Assembly (NCBI RefSeq): GCF_900115465.1
Contig: NZ_FOWN01000012.1
Span: forward strand, 1 to 64,000
Reading direction: 5' to 3'
DNA length: 64,000 bases
Origin: Halolactibacillus alkaliphilus
GTDB taxonomy: Bacteria; Bacillota; Bacilli; Bacillales; Amphibacillaceae
Shown one piece after another: positions 1 through 8,138 of the stretch. Within the stretch, counting starts at the first letter, position 1, and each line of letters opens with the position of its first letter. A program made the position numbers and the translations under genes. Under the pieces are notes generated by a model. The model was given only the letters and a program-made list of their open reading frames with translations, searched no databases and had not been told where the DNA came from.

Positions 1-192
1 CAAGGAAAACAGCTTGTCAAAATAGACAAATGGTTCCCCTCTACAAAAACTTGCTCTAACTGTGGTTTTGTAAAAGAAATCAAATTATCAGAGCGCACTT
101 ATCGATGTGATTGTGGATTAAACCTTGATAGAGATTATAATTCAGCACTCAATATCAAAAAAGAAGGTATTCACTTATTAGCAAGTGCCTAA
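1..192 (+). CDS. tnpB: RNA-guided endonuclease TnpB, C-terminal fragment (IS200/IS605-type element)
   Basis: The reading frame is open from base 1 and ends at TAA after 63 residues, so only the C-terminus lies in the window. It shows the OrfB/TnpB zinc ribbon: a CxxC pair (TCSNCG) followed by a CxC pair (RCDCG). The conserved DRDYNSALNI stretch comes next and carries the last acidic residue of the RuvC-like nuclease. TnpB proteins cut DNA using a guide RNA made from the right end of the same transposon. The sequence just downstream fits such a right end. It cannot be told from this window whether a tnpA transposase gene is also present. The family is certain; the activity of this copy is not assessable. 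Confidence 0.93.
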   Translation, partial: QGKQLVKIDKWFPSTKTCSNCGFVKEIKLSERTYRCDCGLNLDRDYNSALNIKKEGIHLLASA

Positions 193-321
193 TGAAAATA
201 TAAACTCTTGGAACAAGAGGGTTAGCTTGGTCAATTTCGTCAGCTATCAAAAGTGGCGATTACCCAAGAAGCCCCCACTTCAAGCAACCCGTAAGGGTGG
301 TAAGTGGTGGGAGTAGTTCAC
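193..321 (+). mobile_element. Right end of IS605-type element with omegaRNA scaffold
   Basis: Immediately after the tnpB stop the sequence folds strongly. CCCCCACTT near 271 pairs with AAGTGGTGGG near 302, and an inner AACCC/GGGT hairpin lies between them. The stretch ends in GTAGTTCAC at 313-321. This layout is typical of the subterminal hairpin and 3' boundary of IS200/IS605 elements. In TnpB systems the same region is the guide-RNA scaffold, with the guide copied from flanking DNA right after the boundary. By inference the guide here would start near 322, at the end of the neighbouring gene. The exact boundary is estimated by eye. Confidence 0.7.
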
Positions 322-332
322 TACGCTGTTTA

Positions 333-1325
333 CTAAAGTTTATCTATATAGTGACGTAAGCGCTGATTGAAAGCAAGGACGGTGGCTGGTTGAGTGTTTT
401 CAAGTGTTTTTTTTCGTTGGTCATCTTCTTGGAGAATTTTAATGGCTTTTTTTATTTCACTGCCAATTAAGTTATTTAATTTATTAATGTCATGCTGATT
501 GTCCTCGTCTGTCGTTTTGGGGATGAAGTCACCATAAAAATCAATCAATTCATCGCCTTTTCGATTGGGGAAATGTTCGTGGGGCAATGTACTATCAAAA
601 AACGCCAAGTCCAGTGCACGAATGATGACCATATCCAAACTGTCCGGATCAAAACCACAGTGGTAAACTTCAGTATCAAATCCAACAGCGTGTGCCTCTT
701 GAGCAATTCTTTTTAAGATAGTGGATTTCCCAGTACCAGCACGTCCTTTTATGAAAAAGCGATGTCCAATTGTTTCTGTCAGTTTGGGAATAAAGTCAAT
801 CGTTCCGTAAGCTGTTATCGAACCTAAAAAGCGGTGAAATGTTTTTGGTTGTCTATTTAATGAGGACGATGTGGCAAGGTCTGTGATATGTTCTTTAATA
901 AATTGATTGAAAAAGTTGCTTAATTTATCGAAGTCAGTGACATCGATATAAATAGCTTCGAGCGCGTCGTGTAATGATAACGCCGTTTTTAATGCGTGGT
1001 AATAATCCTCGCGTAGCTCTTCAGTTATTAATCTTACCGGTGTAACGCATGCAACTTTTTTTTCGCGGTTGATCACCGCAAGTTTTAGTCTCGGATTGAG
1101 TGGGTCAAGCAAACATTCGATAGGCGGGGTGTTTCTGAGGGATGGGTTGCTTTCTTGATAGTCCTTTTCCCACATCAACAATATTTCTTCTAACATTCGC
1201 GATGTTTCATAACGGGTTGGTTCGTTAACTTCAACGATTTTGTCTATCCCTTGTAGTTGACTTGATAAATAGTCACGTCGACCTTTCGCTGTTTCAGCCG
1301 CATGGAAATAAATTAATGGTGACAA
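333..1325 (-). CDS. PRK06851-type P-loop ATP-binding protein
   Basis: A 330-residue protein resembling the Bacillus PRK06851 family of soluble proteins of unknown role. A Walker A motif GRAGTGKST lies at residues 194-202. It is followed by family-typical stretches (EVYHCGFDPDSLDMVI and FDSTLPHEHFP). The N-terminal half is the other, more divergent half seen in this family and has no Walker A here. I recall the family as somewhat longer (about 360 residues), so the C-terminus may be short. The gene ends only 12 bases from the putative transposon boundary, so its tail could have been altered by insertion. No signal peptide or membrane segment is seen. Substrate unknown. Confidence 0.75.
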   Translation of the reverse strand: MSPLIYFHAAETAKGRRDYLSSQLQGIDKIVEVNEPTRYETSRMLEEILLMWEKDYQESNPSLRNTPPIECLLDPLNPRLKLAVINREKKVACVTPVRLITEELREDYYHALKTALSLHDALEAIYIDVTDFDKLSNFFNQFIKEHITDLATSSSLNRQPKTFHRFLGSITAYGTIDFIPKLTETIGHRFFIKGRAGTGKSTILKRIAQEAHAVGFDTEVYHCGFDPDSLDMVIIRALDLAFFDSTLPHEHFPNRKGDELIDFYGDFIPKTTDEDNQHDINKLNNLIGSEIKKAIKILQEDDQRKKTLENTQPATVLAFNQRLRHYIDKL

Positions 1326-1396
1326 ATGAACGCCTCCTCTATAAAATAAAACTATTGAACATGACTAGTCTATGCAAGAAAAGGGTAAATGTTGAA

Positions 1397-1431
1397 TAAG
1401 ACAATTCATCTGACCTAGTCGGTTTTTTTTG
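1397..1431 (+). terminator. Short hairpin plus T-run ahead of the first GGDEF-EAL gene
   Basis: CTGAC-CTA-GTCGG followed by eight T lies about 30 bases before the start codon of the next gene. The stem is only five pairs, with one G-T. It could be a weak terminator or attenuator in the leader, or chance. Confidence 0.25.
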
Positions 1432-1458
1432 TCTTGTGAGAAGAAGGAGGTAAGATGA

Positions 1459-3708
1459 ATGGCTAAACGCTTTTTAACTTTAAATATCATGTTTGCGTTG
1501 GTACTACAATTAGTCTTTGTAGTCATGCGTGATTATATGATTATTAGACAAGTGTTAGGTACCTTTATCCCGCTTGGCTTATCTATAGCTATTTTATATC
1601 ATGTCTTCCGGTTATTAAAAACAAGGCGAAGAGATGATACGAAGTTTTGGGTAGCTTATTTTATTGGGATGCTCTTTTATACTGCTTCATATGTGGTTTG
1701 GGCGTTTGCTTTTATTCAGGGAAAGCCTGTTATTTCTACCCCACTATCATTCGGTTTATGGGTTATGATGTATCCCTTTTTATTTTTTGCGATTATGTAT
1801 AAGATTATTCAACTACGTAACAAAGAACATGTGTATCAGTACTTATTTCATATTACTACTTTGATTATTATCATCTTTAGTTTAGTGTTTCACTTTGTAT
1901 TTGAACCGTATGTCGTATCAGGAGATATGACAATATGGCGTTTTTTTGTCCTCGTGATAGAACCGTTTCTCAGTGTGCTTTTAATGATGGCGTCGATTGT
2001 GCTTTACTTTCTAACGATAGGTTCAAATGAAAGACGGATGAACTTATTTTTTGTTTTAGGTTTTATGACACAAGCCCTAGCCGAAGTGTTATACGTCATT
2101 CAGATGATCGAAGATACGTACGTTGTTGGTCAATTTACAGACGTTTTATGGGTATTTGCCTTACTTAATATGTTAGCGGCAACCTACTTATCTCGGCACC
2201 GACCTGAAGACGCCCGCTGGCGCGTCCTACGCATAGTTGACCATGAGAGTAGCATCTTACCGTATGTCTGGATTTTATTGTTTACGATTACGACGCGTAC
2301 TATTGTGAATCCGACTTTAAATGCCCTATCCGTTGCCGTCCTCGTTTTAATGGCTGTTTTAATTAGTTATCAATTGCTTGTTGTTAGGCGAAACACCGAA
2401 TTGTTGAATTCATACGAAGAAATCATGTATTTAACACCACTGACGGGCTTAAGAAATCGGACAAGTTTACTTCGCGACTTACCAAATATTCTCAAACGAA
2501 TCATTCGCCTTAAAGGCTCATTAGCACTGGTCGTGATTAATCTTGATCGGTTTAAAATTATAAACGATGCGCTTGGACGTGACTATGGGGACGCTGTTTT
2601 AAAAGAAGTTGCCAGCCGACTAGCTTTTTATTTAGACCAATCTGCGATGCTATATCACCTAAGTGGCGATGAGTTTGTCCTACTTGTCTATAATCAAGAT
2701 AAGCCGCAATTGATTGCACTGATTGAACAATTGACTGAATCACTTGCTGAGCCGATTTACTTTGGCGAACAACAAATGACGGTGACGGCTAGTATAGGTA
2801 TTAGTTTAGCGCCTAAAGATGGTAGAAAAGGGCATGAGTTACTTCAAATGGCTGAACAAGCGATGCACCAAGCAAAGTCGTTTGGTAAAAATCAATACTT
2901 TTTCTTCGACCGCTTGTTAAAACAACAATTAGACCGTCGTCTATTAATTGAAAATGAGTTAAAGTTTGCGGTCAATCGTGGAGAAATTTTAGTGTATTAT
3001 CAGCCTAAATATATGTTAGAGCCGGAAGCGCTCATTGGATTTGAGGCATTGTTAAGGTGGGATCATCCGACATTTGGGTTTATTTCACCCGGAGAAGCCA
3101 TTCCCATTGCGGAAGAAACAGGTCAAATCAATGCCCTCGGTTATTATATGCTTGATGAGGTGTTTCACCACGTTAAGCAATGGCAAACAGAACATGATTT
3201 TTTTGGCGTCGTATCAATTAACGTGTCAGCTATTCAATTAAAGCAAGTAGACTTTTATGCGCAGATTAATTTTTTGCTTAATAAGCATCAACTTGATAGT
3301 AAATTTATCGAACTTGAATTGACAGAATCGGCAATGATGGAAGTTGATGATGTGTTACCCAAATTGGAACAATTAAAAGCGCTCGGATTAAAACTATCAC
3401 TGGATGATTTTGGGACAGGTTATTCGTCTTTATTTGTTTTAAAAGAATTACCTGTAGATACGATTAAAATCGATCAAGCTTTTGTCTTTGCGATTAATGA
3501 CCCGCGTTCTAAGAATATTATAAAAACCATTCTTGACATTGGCTCAAATTTAGGATTACAAGTCATTGCTGAAGGAATTGAAAACACTGACAGCATACAA
3601 CGACTAAAAGACTTAGGATGTCTGTTTGGTCAAGGGTATTATTATGCAAGGCCGATGCCTTTAAATGAAGTGACGGCCTATATCAACCGACATCACGATA
3701 AGGGTTAG
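1459..3708 (+). CDS. Membrane GGDEF-EAL protein, probable c-di-GMP phosphodiesterase
   Basis: 749 residues. About eight hydrophobic segments fill roughly residues 5-315. They are followed by a GGDEF domain (about 325-480) and an EAL domain (about 495-745). The GGDEF signature reads SGDEF at 402-406 and no RxxD inhibitory site is present. Cyclase activity is therefore uncertain. The EAL domain keeps EAL at 529-531, the ELTES glutamate, DDFGTGYSS near 649, KIDQ and AEGIE, so hydrolysis of c-di-GMP is expected. The N-terminal membrane module may sense a membrane or extracellular signal; I do not recognise it as a named domain. The start is supported by GAAGGAGG a few bases upstream. A second EAL gene follows about 420 bases downstream. 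Confidence 0.9.
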   Translation: MAKRFLTLNIMFALVLQLVFVVMRDYMIIRQVLGTFIPLGLSIAILYHVFRLLKTRRRDDTKFWVAYFIGMLFYTASYVVWAFAFIQGKPVISTPLSFGLWVMMYPFLFFAIMYKIIQLRNKEHVYQYLFHITTLIIIIFSLVFHFVFEPYVVSGDMTIWRFFVLVIEPFLSVLLMMASIVLYFLTIGSNERRMNLFFVLGFMTQALAEVLYVIQMIEDTYVVGQFTDVLWVFALLNMLAATYLSRHRPEDARWRVLRIVDHESSILPYVWILLFTITTRTIVNPTLNALSVAVLVLMAVLISYQLLVVRRNTELLNSYEEIMYLTPLTGLRNRTSLLRDLPNILKRIIRLKGSLALVVINLDRFKIINDALGRDYGDAVLKEVASRLAFYLDQSAMLYHLSGDEFVLLVYNQDKPQLIALIEQLTESLAEPIYFGEQQMTVTASIGISLAPKDGRKGHELLQMAEQAMHQAKSFGKNQYFFFDRLLKQQLDRRLLIENELKFAVNRGEILVYYQPKYMLEPEALIGFEALLRWDHPTFGFISPGEAIPIAEETGQINALGYYMLDEVFHHVKQWQTEHDFFGVVSINVSAIQLKQVDFYAQINFLLNKHQLDSKFIELELTESAMMEVDDVLPKLEQLKALGLKLSLDDFGTGYSSLFVLKELPVDTIKIDQAFVFAINDPRSKNIIKTILDIGSNLGLQVIAEGIENTDSIQRLKDLGCLFGQGYYYARPMPLNEVTAYINRHHDKG

Positions 3709-3739
3709 AACAGCTTTTTGATAGGTGAATAAGAATGGA

Positions 3740-4051
3740 ATTATAAATGATTGAAATATATGTTTAAAATCAAGATGTAGAGACGTTTAAAGAGACGACA
3801 AAAGCAATTAAAGTCGATTAGGAGACCGTTATGGCTATAGCCCAGCGATGGTTCAAATGATATTTCTGCTTATTTATCTCGAATTGAGGAAAAGAACATT
3901 GATACAGAAATATAAGAAGCTAAAAGTACTGAGATAACCCGATCGCCTACAAAGAAGTGCAGGTTGCCAGTATCTCACGGTCTGTCCCACTAATATTCGT
4001 GATAACGCTCATCATTATTTTAGCTAGTGTGATTTTCTTTTTAATATAAAA
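3740..4051 (+). pseudogene. Decayed ORF between two GGDEF-EAL genes
   Basis: The 424-base gap between the two flanking genes holds no intact ORF, yet it reads like coding sequence broken by stops. One frame gives NQDVETFKETTKAIKVD and then MAIAQRWFK, interrupted by TAA, TAG and TGA. A later frame gives DNPIAYKEVQVASISRSV followed by one hydrophobic helix and a TAA at about 4050. The hydrophobic end looks like a C-terminal membrane segment. I cannot name the parent family. A run of random non-coding DNA is the alternative. Confidence 0.4.
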
Positions 4052-4132
4052 TGTATGGGTGGTGTAAAAAATGATCGATTAATTGTCAAACCTTTGGTAC
4101 ACTAGTCCTATCGAAAGAGAGGGAGACGCATC

Positions 4133-5851
4133 ATGAATCAAGTTAACAATAAAATGAAGCGTGCTTTTTCCTTTTTCGCGGAAGACGAAGAGTCCATGTG
4201 GCATTTGTTTTTAAAAACAAATGATGCTTTAATTATTACCGATGAAAAAGAACGCATTATGATGGTAAACCCATCATATGAAAAAATAACAGGTTATATA
4301 TTTGATGAGGCGTTAGGTAAAAGGCCGAGTCTTATAAAGTCCCATTTGACACCGCGGATACGCTACCAAGAGATGAAACAAGCGCTAAAGGAAAAAGGCT
4401 CGTGGACAGGAGATTTAATTAATAGTAAAAAAGATGGCACGGTTTTTTATGCTGAATTAACAATTACTAAAATCAATCACGATGGTGAGACGTATTTTAT
4501 TGGTATTATGCGTGACGAGACAGATAAAGTTGAAAGACAAAAAGAAATTCATCAACTGGCTTATTACGACCAATTAACAGGACTACCTAATCATTTATAC
4601 GTAAGAGAGTTAATCGACGACAGATTAAAAACGAATGTCGAACCGTTTGCCTTTATGTTGTTTAACATCGATCGTTTTAAATACATTAATGACGGATACG
4701 GGCATGATGCAGGAGATAAGGTCATCTTAGAGATGGCCCAGCGATTGAGTCGTCTTTTTAAAGAAAGCGCTTTGGTTGGCCGCTTTAGTGGTGATACGTT
4801 TATCGTCTTTGTACAAGGAGCCCTTGAAGAAGAAGTGTTAATCAAAGAGATACACGACCGTTTGCTTACGCTTAGACATGATCCATTTCATGTAGAAGAT
4901 GACATCCTTTACTTAACGCTTAGTGGGGGCGTGCGTTTTTCTAGGCAACCAGAAGATACGGTTGAACAATTGATTAAACATGCTGAACAGGCGATGTATC
5001 AAGCAAAACGAGAAGGACGAAATACGGTGCGTTTATTTAAGCGCTCTAATTCTAGCGAATTATTGACACGCTTAGGTCTAGTTCATGAATTAAATCAAGC
5101 GATTGAGGAACAACAATTTACTGTGTACTATCAACCACAATATAGTTTTAGTCAAGGGAAAGTCACAGGTGTTGAAGCGTTAGTGCGTTGGCAACATCCT
5201 GAAAAAGGATTATTAACACCGTATCACTTTTTAAGTGAAGCAGAAGAATTTGGTTTACTGAGCCAAATTGATCAAGTCGTGATGGCACAAGCGTTCAATG
5301 AGACGAAAAGGTGGCATGATGCGGGTTATACAGATTTAGAAGTGTCTGTGAATATGTCGTATCATCTGTTTAACCAGGTAAATGTTCTTGATATAGTTAA
5401 TCAATTGATTAGTGATGCAGGTTTATCGCCGAAGCATGTCTGTATTGAAATTACAGAGTCCATTGCGCTAAATCAAGTAAAACATGCTAAAGAGACGATT
5501 CAAACATTTCAATCGCTTGGTGTCAAGGTCGCACTTGATGACTTTGGGACCGGCTACTCTAGTTTAAGTCAACTTAGAAATTTCACCTTTGACCGAGTGA
5601 AAATTGACCAAGCATTTATTCGTCAATCAACGGGTGATGATGTTGATGCAAAGTTTGTTGAGGCGATTATTCATATGGCAAAGTTGTTTGGTTTTGACGT
5701 GGTAATTGAGGGGGTAGAGACATTGAATCAGCTCGTCTTCGTAAGAAATAACTATGCGGATAAAGCGCAAGGGTATTTGATTCAAAAACCAGCACCAAAA
5801 GATGCATTAGCTCTTGATTTGACTTTTAAGCAAATGACAGATGAAAAATAA
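4133..5851 (+). CDS. PAS-GGDEF-EAL protein with degenerate GGDEF, probable c-di-GMP phosphodiesterase
   Basis: 572 residues with no membrane segment. A PAS domain spans about 22-130 (MMVNPSYEKITGY, then a PAC-like FIGIMRDETDKVERQ). The GGDEF domain spans about 140-300 and the EAL domain about 315-565. The GGDEF signature is SGDTF at 219-223. Both the first glycine and the catalytic acidic residue are changed, so it is very likely not a cyclase and may instead bind GTP as a regulator. The EAL domain has EAL at 348-350, EITES, DDFGTGYSSL, KIDQ and EGVET and should be active. GAGAGGGAG precedes the ATG. A hairpin terminator follows directly, so it is probably transcribed alone. Confidence 0.92.
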   Translation: MNQVNNKMKRAFSFFAEDEESMWHLFLKTNDALIITDEKERIMMVNPSYEKITGYIFDEALGKRPSLIKSHLTPRIRYQEMKQALKEKGSWTGDLINSKKDGTVFYAELTITKINHDGETYFIGIMRDETDKVERQKEIHQLAYYDQLTGLPNHLYVRELIDDRLKTNVEPFAFMLFNIDRFKYINDGYGHDAGDKVILEMAQRLSRLFKESALVGRFSGDTFIVFVQGALEEEVLIKEIHDRLLTLRHDPFHVEDDILYLTLSGGVRFSRQPEDTVEQLIKHAEQAMYQAKREGRNTVRLFKRSNSSELLTRLGLVHELNQAIEEQQFTVYYQPQYSFSQGKVTGVEALVRWQHPEKGLLTPYHFLSEAEEFGLLSQIDQVVMAQAFNETKRWHDAGYTDLEVSVNMSYHLFNQVNVLDIVNQLISDAGLSPKHVCIEITESIALNQVKHAKETIQTFQSLGVKVALDDFGTGYSSLSQLRNFTFDRVKIDQAFIRQSTGDDVDAKFVEAIIHMAKLFGFDVVIEGVETLNQLVFVRNNYADKAQGYLIQKPAPKDALALDLTFKQMTDEK

Positions 5852-5858
5852 CATGAAG

Positions 5859-5887
5859 AAACATGTCAATTTTAGGCATGTTTTTTT
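5859..5887 (+). terminator. Rho-independent terminator after PAS-GGDEF-EAL gene
   Basis: AAACATG at 5859-5865 pairs with CATGTTT at 5877-5883, and the T-run extends to 5887. Confidence 0.7.
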
Positions 5888-5959
5888 ATGTATTTTTTCA
5901 ATGCGAGGGATTAAATGATGGATAAAGAGGGAAAAGTACACGGGAAAGGATGTGTTCAT

Positions 5960-6916
5960 ATGAAAAAAATAGCGATTTTAACATCCGGTGGTGATTCACA
6001 GGGGATGAACAGTGCAATTCGAGCCGTTGTTAGAACAGGTCTTAGTCGCGGATATGAAATGTACGGAGTAAAGCGAGGCTTTAAAGGTTTAATGAACGAT
6101 GACTTTTTCAAAATGGTGTCGAAAGACGTGAGTGATATCCTTTACCGAGGAGGGACATTTCTCCAGTCTGCCAGGTCGGAAAGATTTAAGACGCCAGAAG
6201 GACAAAAAATTGCCGTGGAGAATTTACAAAAACGCGGCATCGATTATGTTGTTGTCATCGGCGGTGATGGTAGTTATAAAGGCGCACAGGTGCTCATAAA
6301 GCATGGAATCAAGACATTTGGCTTACCAGGTACGATTGATAATGATATTCCACTTACGGATTACACGATTGGTTTTGATACGACACTTAATGTTGTCACA
6401 GATGCGATTGGTAACTTGCGTGATACGATGAGCAGCCATGAACGTGTGAGTGTCATTGAAGCAATGGGACGTCACTGCGGGGACATTGCTTTACAAGCAG
6501 GTATTAGTAGTGGGGTTGATGCTATTTTAATACCTGAAGTACCGTATGACTTGGAAGCTATTGCGGCAGAATTAAAGGCAGGCTTTGATCGCGGGAAATC
6601 ACACAGTATCGTTATTGTCGCAGAAGGGGCAGGTAGTGCAGAGGAAGTAGCAAAGGAACTAAAAGCACTATCAGGTCTTGATACGCGTGCGACAATTTTA
6701 GGGCATATTCAGCGAGGCGGTACACCAAGTGCGTTTGACCGAGTATTTACGAGTCGTATGGGGCATCGCGTCATTGAATTGATTGAAGAGGGCATTAGTG
6801 GTGTTGCTTTAGGTATGGAGAAAAATGAGATTACCTATCATACATTTGACGAGATCTTTGCCGGTAAAAATAAAATCAACGAAAAAATGTATCACGTATT
6901 TATGGATCTTGTGTAA
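5960..6916 (+). CDS. pfkA: ATP-dependent 6-phosphofructokinase
   Basis: 318 residues, the usual PfkA length, phosphorylating fructose 6-phosphate to the 1,6-bisphosphate in glycolysis. The nucleotide loop is TSGGDSQGMNSAIR near the N-terminus. GGDGS has glycine at the position that separates ATP- from pyrophosphate-dependent enzymes. The catalytic TIDND places its aspartate at residue 127, the canonical number, and GHIQRGGTPSAFDR is also present. The ORF is open 15 codons further upstream (5915). I chose ATG 5960 because it gives the family N-terminus MKKIAIL and has AAAGGA at good spacing. The loop reads SQ where Bacillus enzymes usually have AP. No pyk follows, unlike B. subtilis; a strong terminator does. 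Confidence 0.96.
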   Translation: MKKIAILTSGGDSQGMNSAIRAVVRTGLSRGYEMYGVKRGFKGLMNDDFFKMVSKDVSDILYRGGTFLQSARSERFKTPEGQKIAVENLQKRGIDYVVVIGGDGSYKGAQVLIKHGIKTFGLPGTIDNDIPLTDYTIGFDTTLNVVTDAIGNLRDTMSSHERVSVIEAMGRHCGDIALQAGISSGVDAILIPEVPYDLEAIAAELKAGFDRGKSHSIVIVAEGAGSAEEVAKELKALSGLDTRATILGHIQRGGTPSAFDRVFTSRMGHRVIELIEEGISGVALGMEKNEITYHTFDEIFAGKNKINEKMYHVFMDLV

Positions 6917-6940
6917 CCATTTTTTCAGAATTCACACAAC

Positions 6941-6978
6941 AAGCACCTGTCATAAAAAGATGACAGGTGCTTGTATTT
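6941..6978. terminator. Bidirectional terminator between pfkA and oxidoreductase
   Basis: A 13-bp perfect stem: AAGCACCTGTCAT at 6941-6953 with ATGACAGGTGCTT at 6960-6972. It sits between converging genes. Confidence 0.8.
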
Positions 6979-6988
6979 AATGGGGGGA

Positions 6989-7993
6989 TTATTCATCTGG
7001 GTCAATTAAAACGGTTTTCCCAGTTGTAAAAGCCTCTTTAGTTAACTCGAGTACGCGCATATTGCGGTAACTGTTTGTTAATGTATTGATAGGCGCTTGA
7101 TTATTTAAGATTGCATAGGAGATATGTTCAACTTCGTCTCGATATAAATCATTCATATAGGTTTCTGTTGTTTCATAGGCGGTTGTTGTTAGAATAACTT
7201 CACCAAGTCCCCCGTGATTGTCAGGCCGATAAGCATAAGGAACGGTAATGATGCCCTCAGTGCCAATGACGCGGTAAGCGTTTTGATGAAAGTGATCAAA
7301 GCTACTCGTTAAGGTAGCCGTCACCCCTGAATCAAAAGTGTAATAACTGACGTTTGACAGATCTACCCCCGTCACGTCATCTATCACGGCTTGGCTACTG
7401 ACGCTTTTTGGTTCATCATCTAAAATGTAGCGCATAGCATGAATATTGTAGCTACCAACGTCATAAAGACTGCCACCGCCGAGATCTTTTTCCATTCGAA
7501 TATTAGAATCGCGATCAGTTAAATAAAAGGTAAAGGTCGATTCAAAATGTTTGACCTCTCCAATAGCCCCTTCTTCAATCAATGTTTTCACACGTTGATG
7601 TTGGGGATGTAACATATACATAAAGGCTTCCATCAGGATGACATTATTGTCAAGGCAAGCTTGTTTAATCTCTAACACGTCAGTGCTTGATAAGGCAATG
7701 GGTTTTTCCACGAGAATATGTTTGTTTTTATAAGCCGCCCGAATCGCCCATTCTTTGTGCAAACTATTTGGTAGCGGAATATAAACAGCGTCGATGGCAT
7801 CATCATCAAGGATTTCGTGATAACTATCATACGCTTTTTCTATGCCAAACGCCTCCGCAACTTCTTCTGCCCGCCCACTCAAGCTTGAAATCGCCACAAC
7901 TTCTGCATTTTCAGCGCGTTTAAAGGCAGGAATCACGTGATACTGAGCAATGCCAGCCGTACTCAAAATACCCCATCTTATTTTTTTTGTCAT
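6989..7993 (-). CDS. Gfo/Idh/MocA-family NAD(P)-dependent oxidoreductase
   Basis: 334 residues from the chosen ATG. The N-terminal Rossmann fold shows GILSTAGIAQYHVIPAF, and the family EKPIALS motif follows near residue 96. The C-terminal domain has GGGSLYDVGSYN, where the lysine of EKP and the later DVG/Y-N residues shape the active site. The family oxidises or reduces sugars, inositols or diols with NAD(P). The best resemblance is to the dihydrodiol/xylose dehydrogenase-like branch, but the substrate cannot be read from sequence. The frame continues seven codons upstream to a TTG at 8014. ATG 7993 is preferred because GAGGAG lies about 10 bases upstream. It is transcribed alone, convergent with pfkA. 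Confidence 0.88.
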   Translation of the reverse strand: MTKKIRWGILSTAGIAQYHVIPAFKRAENAEVVAISSLSGRAEEVAEAFGIEKAYDSYHEILDDDAIDAVYIPLPNSLHKEWAIRAAYKNKHILVEKPIALSSTDVLEIKQACLDNNVILMEAFMYMLHPQHQRVKTLIEEGAIGEVKHFESTFTFYLTDRDSNIRMEKDLGGGSLYDVGSYNIHAMRYILDDEPKSVSSQAVIDDVTGVDLSNVSYYTFDSGVTATLTSSFDHFHQNAYRVIGTEGIITVPYAYRPDNHGGLGEVILTTTAYETTETYMNDLYRDEVEHISYAILNNQAPINTLTNSYRNMRVLELTKEAFTTGKTVLIDPDE

Positions 7994-8064
7994 AATACCG
8001 TCACTCCTCAACAAATAGTTAATGAAACTTTAAGTGTTCGTAGTATACACCATTCCCTTTTTAA

Positions 8065-8104
8065 AAGAAATAAAACAACTACAGACAAAACATGTCTGTA
8101 GTTG
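8065..8104 (-). terminator. Terminator of chemoreceptor gene
   Basis: CAACTACAGACA at 8076-8087 pairs perfectly with TGTCTGTAGTTG at 8093-8104. On the minus strand it is followed by a TTTTATTTCTTTT run. Confidence 0.8.
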
Positions 8105-8138
8105 AATCTTGAGTAAATGGTTCGTTCTATTTTGTTTC

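Noticed and set aside
492-716. Small ORF antisense to the P-loop protein gene
   Set aside because: It lies wholly inside a well-supported gene on the other strand and shows no family features.
5915-5959. Fifteen-codon N-terminal extension of PfkA
   Set aside because: The canonical PfkA N-terminus and a good ribosome site start at 5960; the extension contains that ribosome site.
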